54,471 nt of DNA from a virus, in IMG/VR virus record IMGVR_UViG_3300029319_007471, positions 1 through 54,471 of that record, one strand, 5' to 3'. Of the stretch, positions 27,262-34,671 are shown in pieces; the first letter of the stretch is position 1; each line of letters begins with the position of its first letter. The notes below the pieces were generated by a model. The model made no database searches. It had not been told where the DNA came from and was given only the letters and a program-made list of their open reading frames with translations. The translations under genes were made by a program, and so were the position numbers.

Positions 27262-27637
27262 CCATAACCTCTAAAAATTTCAAAGTATTTTTTTGAGACA
27301 ACACATCACCAAAACCTAAAACTTTATCATCGATATAATAATCCGCCATTATTTTTGGACTATAACCTGATAACTTCTTTTGGTTGGGTAGATTTTCATT
27401 AACAGCATCAAATTCTAAACCTCTTTCCTTACACCATTCGACTGCTTCGGTTAGAACAGGATATTCCTCGTTATCACCCCTATTTGTCCAAAGTATTAAC
27501 TTATGTCCTTCATCTCTTAATTTAATTAATGTTTTCAATAGTTTTTTATGATTTTCTGTTTGTTTTCCTATTTTTGGAAAATCAAACTCACATAACGTAC
27601 CATCAAAATCAACTGCGAATGTAAGTTTTTCCTGCAT
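27254..27637 (-). CDS. HAD-superfamily phosphatase-like protein
   Basis: 127 residues from the ATG at 27635-27637, preceded by AAGGAGAAGGTT, a strong ribosome site (the longer frame to 27670 has none). The HAD catalytic motif FAVDFDGTLCEF is at the start (Asp10 and Asp12), LILWTNRG is motif II, and KIMADYYIDDKV carries the final acidic pair. No cap domain, as in KDO-8-P phosphatase (KdsC) and small phage HADs. It could remove the phosphate from a 3-deoxy-acid phosphate. Overlaps the iron-sulfur gene by 29 bases. Confidence 0.8.
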   Translation of the reverse strand: MQEKLTFAVDFDGTLCEFDFPKIGKQTENHKKLLKTLIKLRDEGHKLILWTNRGDNEEYPVLTEAVEWCKERGLEFDAVNENLPNQKKLSGYSPKIMADYYIDDKVLGFGDVLSQKNTLKFLEVMDA

Positions 27638-28733
27638 AACCTTCTCCTTTATTGATATTACTATCAACAAGATTCTTTCCTATTAAATAAGCCTGTTTTA
27701 TATTATCATAATCTTTATAAAAATTATCATCGTCATAGGAATAATTTGTTTTTATCCTATCATAAATTAGATTTCTAGCAAATGTACCCACCGCAACTCC
27801 CTGAAATCTTACATCACCTTGCACTGCTAAATCGGCTGTTAACGTATTGGTTCCGCCTGATAATACGACGTTTAATTTTTTTCTTCTCGTATATTGTAAT
27901 TGTTTAGTTTTTTTATTTAACCTCATATTGAAATTTTTATTTACCACATCCGCAGTAGCAACTGCCTGTAATGTAGTATTGAAATCATCTTGTCCGCCAC
28001 TCATAGGATACCCATCGGCTTGTAAAATCATTAAACCAGGCTTTGTCATCTCTAAAGCTTTTTCTATTCTATTTTTTAACTCAAAATTACCAATATGTAA
28101 CCTATCTAAACACATACTATTGTGACCATCAGGATTTGATTTAATAACGGTTTCCCACTCTTTCATTATTACATCCGTTTCGGCGACAGCCGCGTGTAAC
28201 TCAATGTTTTCTGCTCCTAACTCTATACAATGAGGTAAAAGTTCCTCTAACAATTTATCATTGTGACTATAAGTTATACAATCCATAATCGGACAAACAG
28301 CGCTACAAGCACCACAACCAATACATTTTTCCTCTATTACAAACGCTGTTTCAACTTTTATTTCGATAGGTTCAATAGCTACAGTCGGACATACCGGCGC
28401 CACACATAGACCACATTTAATACATAAATCTTCGTGAATATATGCTTTTCTAACGTGGTGGTCGCCAGGCATACCAACGCTAATCATTATAAAAGGTTTG
28501 ATTCCAATATCTATGTTTAATTTATGAGCTATCTCATAAGCCCTATTAATACCATCAACAGCAGCTAAGACAACGGATGGTGTTGTTGATATGTCCAATC
28601 CTTTTGCACCTGCTAAGGTATAAATCATAGCTAGTCTTCTAACCTCTTCAGTATCCTCATTCCCAGCACCACATATCATTTTAAAATATTGTCCTGTATC
28701 CAAAAGGTTTTGTAATTCTAATGTTCTATCCAT
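27609..28733 (-). CDS. LdpA-like protein with two [4Fe-4S] clusters
   Basis: 374 residues. The start YFKMICGAGNEDTEEVRRLAM...AGAKGLDIS resembles cyanobacterial LdpA, which senses redox state for the clock, and the same N-terminal layout occurs in other LdpA-like proteins. Two ferredoxin-type motifs follow near residues 105-155: CIKCGLCVAPVCP and CIGCGACSAVCP. Further on are GPGLMILQADGYPMSGG-like and VLSGGTNTLTADLA...GVAVGTFARN segments, typical of the LdpA tail. So it is probably a redox or metabolic iron-sulfur protein. In a phage this is unusual. Fe-S clusters are certain by motif. Function and LdpA identity are inference. Confidence 0.65.
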   Translation of the reverse strand: MDRTLELQNLLDTGQYFKMICGAGNEDTEEVRRLAMIYTLAGAKGLDISTTPSVVLAAVDGINRAYEIAHKLNIDIGIKPFIMISVGMPGDHHVRKAYIHEDLCIKCGLCVAPVCPTVAIEPIEIKVETAFVIEEKCIGCGACSAVCPIMDCITYSHNDKLLEELLPHCIELGAENIELHAAVAETDVIMKEWETVIKSNPDGHNSMCLDRLHIGNFELKNRIEKALEMTKPGLMILQADGYPMSGGQDDFNTTLQAVATADVVNKNFNMRLNKKTKQLQYTRRKKLNVVLSGGTNTLTADLAVQGDVRFQGVAVGTFARNLIYDRIKTNYSYDDDNFYKDYDNIKQAYLIGKNLVDSNINKGEGYAGKTYIRS

Positions 28734-29515
28734 TATACTCTTTCATCTAATAAGCTAGCTCTGTTTAAATATGAATTACCAATGTTCATATAGTAAGATG
28801 ATTTTGACCTCAACCAAAGTGATTCAAAGGTTATAGCATTTTTAATAGCCTCAGATAAATTATTGATATTATTATCATCTAATTCAAACACCACATTTCT
28901 AGTTTCTATCTTATCTAATAAGTTTTGTTTGTATAATTTTCTCACAAAATCAACACTATCAACCGATATGCTACCACCCATAATCGTATTTAATTTATAC
29001 TCTTTTGCCTGTTCAAATACATCCCTAACAATGTTAAATATCTCATCATCATTTACATTACTTTTTGTTAGTCCAAATGATTTACATAAATCAGAGCGAC
29101 CTAATACTATCCCATTAAGATACCTACAATAATTCGAACTAATTATATCAGTTATATTGTCGTATGCTGTTTTACTTTCTATATTAACATAGCATTTAAT
29201 TTTTTGTCTAAGTTGTGGTGTTAAGTTGTCATCTAATGAAGTAATAAACTTCTCTAATGCAAAAGGTGATTCAACCATAGGAGCGACCATACCATCAACA
29301 TTTAAGACTAAACAATTGTTAATATCACTAATAGCTTCACATCCACCTATTTTCATATTAAGGAAAATATCTGTGCTCAAACAAAGTTGTCTAAGCTTTA
29401 TTAACTCTTCAAATTTAACACCTTCATCTTCAAAAGATGATTTTATTCCAACGACATTGTAATCGGACTTTAAACTTTTTAGTGTATTCAATAATTCTTT
29501 ATGATTGTAAATCAT
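28733..29515 (-). CDS. HpcH/HpaI aldolase-like protein
   Basis: 260 residues. Motifs of the pyruvate-aldolase/citrate-lyase beta superfamily: VVGIKSSFEDEGVKF, MKIGGCEAISDI, VDGMVAPMVESPFALEKFI, NIESKTAYDN and GIVLGRSDLCKSF. The metal-binding Glu and Asp appear present, but the sequence is far from the family centre. The gene shares a base with the LdpA-like gene (28733) and follows a promoter, so it may be the first gene of a metabolic operon. Substrate unknown. Confidence 0.6.
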   Translation of the reverse strand: MIYNHKELLNTLKSLKSDYNVVGIKSSFEDEGVKFEELIKLRQLCLSTDIFLNMKIGGCEAISDINNCLVLNVDGMVAPMVESPFALEKFITSLDDNLTPQLRQKIKCYVNIESKTAYDNITDIISSNYCRYLNGIVLGRSDLCKSFGLTKSNVNDDEIFNIVRDVFEQAKEYKLNTIMGGSISVDSVDFVRKLYKQNLLDKIETRNVVFELDDNNINNLSEAIKNAITFESLWLRSKSSYYMNIGNSYLNRASLLDERV

Positions 29516-29535
29516 TTAAAACCTTTCTATATAAT

Positions 29536-29565
29536 AATATATCAGTATAAAGTTCGAAAAATCAA
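29536..29565 (-). promoter_or_regulatory. Sigma70-type promoter
   Basis: Minus strand: TTGATT (29560-29565), 18-base spacer, TATATT (29536-29541). The ATG at 29515 follows a GAAAGG ribosome site about 14 bases past the likely start. It would drive the long overlapping run of genes down to 15.7 kb, starting at the aldolase-like gene. Confidence 0.65.
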
Positions 29566-29566
29566 T

Positions 29567-30268
29567 TTATTTTCGTTCAAATTCATATTCAAAAAAGTTG
29601 ATATCTTTCTTAAACATCTTAGCAATAAATTCTTGGCTTTCATCATCATAATAATCTGAATAATGTTTATGAGACGATTTGTTGGCTGATGGTAATTGTG
29701 GGATTGGTTTTAGATTCAACTCACTAAACATATTATTCCAATCCTCATTCAAATTTTCAAATCTTAAAATTTTATTTACCAATAGATTACCTTTTAAATC
29801 ACAAACAACATCAAGTTGATTTATAAATTCAATATTAGCTCTAAGAAAGTTAACGTTAAATTTAGTTTCTTTTAAAAAAGCGCCACTAGCCATCTCAAAG
29901 TAAATTTCATTGGAATCAACATTTTTTATACCAGGATCCATTATCCATCTTTTAAAACCCCAAACTTTACCGTCTGGCCCAAACGATTTATCAACTCCTA
30001 AATTATTCATATATAAATCTTTTTGTTGTTTTCTGAAGTGATATAAAGAAACCATTCTGTCCCACGGATTTCTGACCACCGTAAATTTAGTGTAAGAGTT
30101 AAAAATTCTTGGGTCTGTGTATTTTTGTATATCTATTGCAAGATTTGTGGTTTTTTTAAAGACCTTTGGGTGATATTTGGTATCTAAACCTAAAATTCTT
30201 CTAACGCTAACACCCGCATTTTTAGGTATGTGAAAGAAAATTAGCGGATATTTGAGACTTTCATTCAT
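29567..30268 (-). CDS. Sulfotransferase-like protein
   Basis: 233 residues. The PAPS-binding start LIFFHIPKNAGVSVRRILG and the 3'-phosphate site FTVVRNPWDRMVSLYHFRK are both visible, the two signatures of the Golgi-type/bacterial sulfotransferase family. It would transfer a sulfate from PAPS to a sugar hydroxyl, modifying the glycan. The host must supply PAPS. It ends the run of genes just upstream of the promoter and overlaps the upstream gene by eight bases. Confidence 0.85.
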   Translation of the reverse strand: MNESLKYPLIFFHIPKNAGVSVRRILGLDTKYHPKVFKKTTNLAIDIQKYTDPRIFNSYTKFTVVRNPWDRMVSLYHFRKQQKDLYMNNLGVDKSFGPDGKVWGFKRWIMDPGIKNVDSNEIYFEMASGAFLKETKFNVNFLRANIEFINQLDVVCDLKGNLLVNKILRFENLNEDWNNMFSELNLKPIPQLPSANKSSHKHYSDYYDDESQEFIAKMFKKDINFFEYEFERK

Positions 30269-31187
30269 TTATTTTTCCTTTTATAAATTTATTTACTTCC
30301 TCTCTATAATGTTTTTGTGCGACAACTCTAAATTTTTGTTTGAATTCATCACTATTGGTTAAATCAGCTATGTATGGTAGATACGGATTTAAATCCCTAT
30401 ATTTTCTATTCTCACAGACTAACATATTATCTAAAATATATTGATTAATATCGTAACCTGATTTTGACATAATACCAGCACATTCAAAAATAAATGTATC
30501 GTCTAATCCATAGGAGCCAAATGAATCTGGTATGTCAATGTACTTTAACAAATTTGAGCTAAACAAATTAAACCAACCACCACCAAACTTAAAGTCATTT
30601 AATTTTTTTATCTTTACTTCACTTAAATAGTTGTAAACCTCAGAATCTAAGCCGTAAGGGTCATACTTCAACCATATTTTTGATTCGATGCCCATAGGTA
30701 TGTATCTATCATTTGAAATGATATTCCAACCATCATCCCATAGCCTTAAAATTTGCGAGTTTAGAATATAATATTCGTCCTTTATATTATCTAAGGCTCT
30801 AAACATATAAGCTAAATTAAATTGTGAGAAAAAGACATCAGTATCTAAATACATAAAATTTTTCGGATTATATTCTCTTATGCTATTTCTTCTTTTGTCG
30901 TTTATACCCAAACATCTATTACTTTCACCATCATTTATCTCAAAAATATTTTTGTATGTCCAATCGGATTTCGATTCCATAACTTTATACTTTTCAACAA
31001 AGAAATCCTTTGGTAATTTGCTAGCGTTCCAATCCGTATAATAATCTGATAAATTTAAGGTAAAATCTAATACAACTTTGTCGTTTTTTTCTAAATAATG
31101 ACTAGATATCTTTAATTGATTTACTATTCTTTCTAAGTCATCTATTTCACGCGGTAAACAATGTAATATTATATGAATATCATTCAT
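30261..31187 (-). CDS. Glycosyltransferase-like protein (GT-A type)
   Basis: 308 residues. Features: FMYLDTDVFFSQFNLAYM (a DxD-type site, residues about 130-145), NDRYIPMGIESKIW and a FGGGWFNLFSSNLL...DSFGSYGLDDTFIF C-terminal segment, as in bacterial GT-A enzymes with a late GLDD motif. Acts on the glycan. It overlaps the GT29-like gene by four bases. Confidence 0.7.
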   Translation of the reverse strand: MNDIHIILHCLPREIDDLERIVNQLKISSHYLEKNDKVVLDFTLNLSDYYTDWNASKLPKDFFVEKYKVMESKSDWTYKNIFEINDGESNRCLGINDKRRNSIREYNPKNFMYLDTDVFFSQFNLAYMFRALDNIKDEYYILNSQILRLWDDGWNIISNDRYIPMGIESKIWLKYDPYGLDSEVYNYLSEVKIKKLNDFKFGGGWFNLFSSNLLKYIDIPDSFGSYGLDDTFIFECAGIMSKSGYDINQYILDNMLVCENRKYRDLNPYLPYIADLTNSDEFKQKFRVVAQKHYREEVNKFIKGKINE

Positions 31188-31795
31188 TTAAGTATCGTTG
31201 GTTTAAAGTTATCTTTTAAAAACTCCCAACATTGTCTTTCTGCTGATATTTTGTGGTGGCCATCTTTAAATTTATCGTAAAAATACTCTGTAGTCCTATC
31301 ATCTGTTTTTGAAAAGTAATGTCCAAATTTATATTTGTCATTGTAACCATCAAAACCAACTAAAGTTACATCCATATCGAAACATTTTAATATATGATAA
31401 GTACCTATTAAGCCAGTTGAAGGCCAACCACCCCCAAACTCAGCTTCTCTTTTTAAATTTGTTTCTACACTGGTTGGAATAAACACTAACTTTTCTGGAT
31501 ATTTATCATATTGATTTTTAATTCGTTGAACCTCTGACTCCCATTTAAAAGCTGGTGTGCCTATTAAAATGTAAGCAGTATTTTCAAATAATTCATCGGA
31601 CATATATTCATCAGTCATAAATCCATCATGCACAATCAATATATCGGTTCTACTACCAACATTTTTTTCGTATCCGTCAATACCTTCAAAAAAACCCCTA
31701 TTCATACGACAAACTAAATCAAATTTATCAATTTGTTTCCCGTATTCATTATCTAACATTGATGAACCGTTTCCAACTATAACCAATTTTTCCAT
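31184..31795 (-). CDS. Sialyltransferase-like protein, family GT29
   Basis: 203 residues. All four GT29 sialylmotifs can be read in order. Motif L is LVIVGNGSSMLDNEYGKQID...LVCRMNR...VGSRTDIL (residues 4-54). Motif S is GWPSTGLIGTYHI...CFDMDVTLVGFDG (123-150). Motif III is GHYFS (158-162). Motif VS is HKISAE (His171-x4-Glu176). The family moves a CMP-bound nonulosonic acid to a sugar. In animals it is membrane-bound, here the domain is free-standing without a membrane segment. With KdsB and a NeuA-like protein in the same operon it is a good partner for a CMP-sugar acid. Confidence 0.8.
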   Translation of the reverse strand: MEKLVIVGNGSSMLDNEYGKQIDKFDLVCRMNRGFFEGIDGYEKNVGSRTDILIVHDGFMTDEYMSDELFENTAYILIGTPAFKWESEVQRIKNQYDKYPEKLVFIPTSVETNLKREAEFGGGWPSTGLIGTYHILKCFDMDVTLVGFDGYNDKYKFGHYFSKTDDRTTEYFYDKFKDGHHKISAERQCWEFLKDNFKPTILK

Positions 31796-31799
31796 AATC

Positions 31800-32432
31800 T
31801 TAACCTTTTTGTATGTTTATACTTTGATATAAGGAATTTTGTTTTTCTTGCTTTTTTATATTTTTTGGATGATATAAAGATAACTCTTCATTTGGTGGAA
31901 GATGAGCGTATGTCTTACAGCCAGTTATTCTTTCATGCACTTTACCTGCCCATCTTATATTAGGGTCATTTTTAAAAATTCTACTCTGATAATCTGGATA
32001 ATTAACCCAACCTTTTTCTGTTATTCTCCATCCCCATTTGACACAATGTTCTTCGGTTATTCCATCAACCGTATTAACTCTTGGAACCCAAATCATTTCA
32101 ACACCCTCATTTACCTCTATGATGTCTTTTAACTGATTTAGTAAATTTTTATGTGGATACTCATCAGCATCAATGTGGAAGATATAATCACCCGTACATT
32201 TTTCTATCACAAAGTTTTTTTGTTCAGCGAAGTCACCCTCAAACTTTTTATCATAAACTTTAATGTTCTTCGATTCTTTATGGTCATTTAATAAAGCACC
32301 AACTGGCACATCCATTCCATCCCTAACAATTATTATTTCATCTCCCTCATCAATATTTTTTTTCAATATTTTTAGTAATTCGAATAATTCTTCTGATTCA
32401 TCTTTTACTGTTATTCCATAACTAATCTTCAT
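31800..32432 (-). CDS. Glycosyltransferase family 2
   Basis: 210 residues. ISYGITVKDESEELFELLKIL start, EIIIVRDGMDVPV, and then DYIFHIDADEYPHKNLLNQL (DxD at about residue 93). A WGWRITEKGWVNYPDYQSRIF segment and the LPPNEELSLYHPKN tail are typical of short GT2 enzymes found in marine phages. Ends the block of glycan genes. Confidence 0.85.
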   Translation of the reverse strand: MKISYGITVKDESEELFELLKILKKNIDEGDEIIIVRDGMDVPVGALLNDHKESKNIKVYDKKFEGDFAEQKNFVIEKCTGDYIFHIDADEYPHKNLLNQLKDIIEVNEGVEMIWVPRVNTVDGITEEHCVKWGWRITEKGWVNYPDYQSRIFKNDPNIRWAGKVHERITGCKTYAHLPPNEELSLYHPKNIKKQEKQNSLYQSINIQKG

Positions 32433-32904
32433 CTTGCTCCTCTACTTTTTTCTTTTCTTCAGGCGGTAATACATCCGCTCCATAATCATAATCAGCTAAT
32501 TGTAAGCCCGTAACCCTATCCAATCTAAATGTCCTATATGAATCCATTACTTTTGGTATTTTACTTAATTTATTTTTATAAAACGCTCTTATCGCACCTC
32601 TAACCAATGGTAGTGATAAGGTTCTAACTTTAGTCTCCGGGTCTACGGATGTCTGTGGGTCTTGTATAAAATTAATTAATCTTTTTAAATATTGAGGTGC
32701 TAGGCTATTTAAATCAATTGAATGTATATATCTTTGACTTCTAGCACCAGCTAATGGCCAAACATTTAAAACTAAAGAAATCCTTAATCCTGCGGAGCTT
32801 TTACCTTTATACCTAAAGTAAATTATGTCACCATTTCGGATTTGATTAATTTTGATGATTTTGAATTTTTTTATTTTTCTACGATGTAGATTGTAGAATT
32901 GCAT
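32422..32904 (-). CDS. Conserved-type hypothetical protein
   Basis: 160 residues: basic start (MQFYNLHRRKIKKFKIIKI), a short beta module (INQIRNGDIIYFRYKGK), a helix-forming middle (LAPQYLKRLINFIQ, LVRGAIRAFYKNKL) and a Glu/Asp-rich tail. GDIIYFRYKG is reminiscent of an SH3-like barrel. No family that I can name. Its stop overlaps the GT2 gene start and it lies two bases from the zinc-ribbon gene. Confidence 0.5.
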   Translation of the reverse strand: MQFYNLHRRKIKKFKIIKINQIRNGDIIYFRYKGKSSAGLRISLVLNVWPLAGARSQRYIHSIDLNSLAPQYLKRLINFIQDPQTSVDPETKVRTLSLPLVRGAIRAFYKNKLSKIPKVMDSYRTFRLDRVTGLQLADYDYGADVLPPEEKKKVEEQDED

Positions 32905-32906
32905 AT

Positions 32907-33365
32907 TTATCTCTTTATATCCTGTGCTATACCCATATCTTTACAAGCTTCCAAAAATGAATATTGTTCATAGGATTTGGCATTTTCAACATCCAATCTT
33001 TTTTCGTGCCCATCATACTTTTCTCTCATATTAGGTGGAATATCGATAACTTCAGCATATTTCCAAACCCACATTTTCATATTACCCTCAGGAAATATTA
33101 TACCCTTTGAACCCATATTAACAACTGAAGGAAACCAAATAATATTTCTTTTGGTATCTTTAAATTGTAAGTCCTGCACTAATTTTGGAGAACTCTTAAT
33201 ATAATTATCAAATTCTTTACTATCCAATGTAAATCTACTATCACTCATAAAACCACAGTTGAAACAAAGATAAGAGCTTGATTCAATTTTACTATCTAAA
33301 AGCACGGATTCTTCAAAACATAAATCTTCATCAAAACAAACAGGACATTGAATTACTCTCTCCAT
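32907..33365 (-). CDS. Zinc-ribbon protein, unknown function
   Basis: 152 residues. An N-terminal zinc ribbon is visible as CPVC (Cys7/Cys10) and CFNC (Cys34/Cys37). The remainder is a mixed domain with SPKLVQDLQFKD and WFPSVVNMGSKGIIFP. Zinc ribbons in phages often bind nucleic acid or protein partners. It starts right after the GT4 gene with a one-base gap. Confidence 0.55.
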   Translation of the reverse strand: MERVIQCPVCFDEDLCFEESVLLDSKIESSSYLCFNCGFMSDSRFTLDSKEFDNYIKSSPKLVQDLQFKDTKRNIIWFPSVVNMGSKGIIFPEGNMKMWVWKYAEVIDIPPNMREKYDGHEKRLDVENAKSYEQYSFLEACKDMGIAQDIKR

Positions 33366-33366
33366 A

Positions 33367-34662
33367 TTAACCTTTCTTTAGTTTTGGTAATTTTAAATCC
33401 ATTTGTTGTGGTTGTTCATCAAACTTTGGTAGATGCTTTGTCAATATTTTTTCAAACTCTTTCGTCATTGCGTTTAATGAAAATTGACTTTTGTTGATTT
33501 TACCTTGCTTCTTTCCTTTGAAAGAATAGTTTTTAAAATTAGACCTAACATCTTTTAAAACCTTAGCAGCCTGAGTATAATTAATTGTAGCCCATTGTGC
33601 TCCCTCAACGTAAATATTTTCAGGAAATGAATCTTTGTGAACATCGGTCATTTCTACTGGTAATAATATTGATAGATTTTTATTCAAAAAATCAACATGC
33701 CCACTCCAACCTGTAGCAATAACTGGTTTTTCAGCCATAGTGAATTCTAATAAAGGTCTTCCAAATCCCTCACCATGCGTGAATGAAATTAAAGATTTAA
33801 TTTTATGATGATTATACAATTCATTCATTTGTATATCAGTTAACGTACCGTGCAATAAATAAATGTTAGGTAGTGTTTTTTTGAAACTTACTGTGTGTCT
33901 TATCTCCCTAATTTTTTTGAAAATAGCTTCTCTATCCAAAACAGATGGTAATGCTCCGCTAGTTTTCAAAACTAATGCTGGTGGATTTTTTGTATCTTTA
34001 AAAGCAGTTAGAAAAGTTTTTATCATCATATAACAATCTTTTCTATCTTGCCCATCAACACCCTGCAACCAATGTCCAACAAATAAAAAAGAAAAATTTT
34101 CTTTTATGTTAGATAGTTCAGATTTAATAGATTCATCCGATACTTTTAATTTTTTAAAAATATCTGTATCGGCTCCTTCAAATAAAACCTCTATTGGTTT
34201 TTCAGATTTAATTTCACCTACTTTGTTTTTATCTTTATCAAAAGAATCAAAAACAACTGAATTAAAAATATTTTTAGCGTGCACTGAGGGAACGATATTC
34301 ATATCCATACGATTTAAACCCTGTATCCAATCAACAGGACAAGCAGTAGTTTCTATACCTGCGGTTATTCCAATATTATATTTGCCGATAGGTTGAAACT
34401 CATTAGGAACTACAATGTGAATATGTATATCTGGTTGCCTGTCCAAGTTCGGTTGTGATAAACACAAATCTAATATCTTTTTATCATTTGGGTCATTTTT
34501 ATCTAATGCGTCCCAAGAAGTATTACCCCATCTAACTGGAAATATTTTAATATCAAATTTATCTATATCAATCAATGAACGGACTATATCTCTTGCATGC
34601 GCACCATAACCAGAACGAGTCTGGACTGGCGCTGTAACTAATAACAATGGTTTATAACTCAT
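33367..34662 (-). CDS. Glycosyltransferase family 4 (GT-B)
   Basis: 431 residues. N-terminal acceptor domain begins PLLLVTAPVQTRSGYGAHARDIVRSL. The C-terminal donor half has FLFVGHWLQGVDGQDRKD and NIYLLHGTLTDIQMNELYNHHK, then SFTHGEGFGRPLLEFTMAEKPVIATGWSG, the classical GT4 EGFG...E segment. It adds a sugar from an NDP-sugar, retaining. Ten bases separate it from the next GT4 gene. The pair may make a phage-controlled glycan. Confidence 0.85.
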   Translation of the reverse strand: MSYKPLLLVTAPVQTRSGYGAHARDIVRSLIDIDKFDIKIFPVRWGNTSWDALDKNDPNDKKILDLCLSQPNLDRQPDIHIHIVVPNEFQPIGKYNIGITAGIETTACPVDWIQGLNRMDMNIVPSVHAKNIFNSVVFDSFDKDKNKVGEIKSEKPIEVLFEGADTDIFKKLKVSDESIKSELSNIKENFSFLFVGHWLQGVDGQDRKDCYMMIKTFLTAFKDTKNPPALVLKTSGALPSVLDREAIFKKIREIRHTVSFKKTLPNIYLLHGTLTDIQMNELYNHHKIKSLISFTHGEGFGRPLLEFTMAEKPVIATGWSGHVDFLNKNLSILLPVEMTDVHKDSFPENIYVEGAQWATINYTQAAKVLKDVRSNFKNYSFKGKKQGKINKSQFSLNAMTKEFEKILTKHLPKFDEQPQQMDLKLPKLKKG

Positions 34663-34671
34663 ACTCTACCT

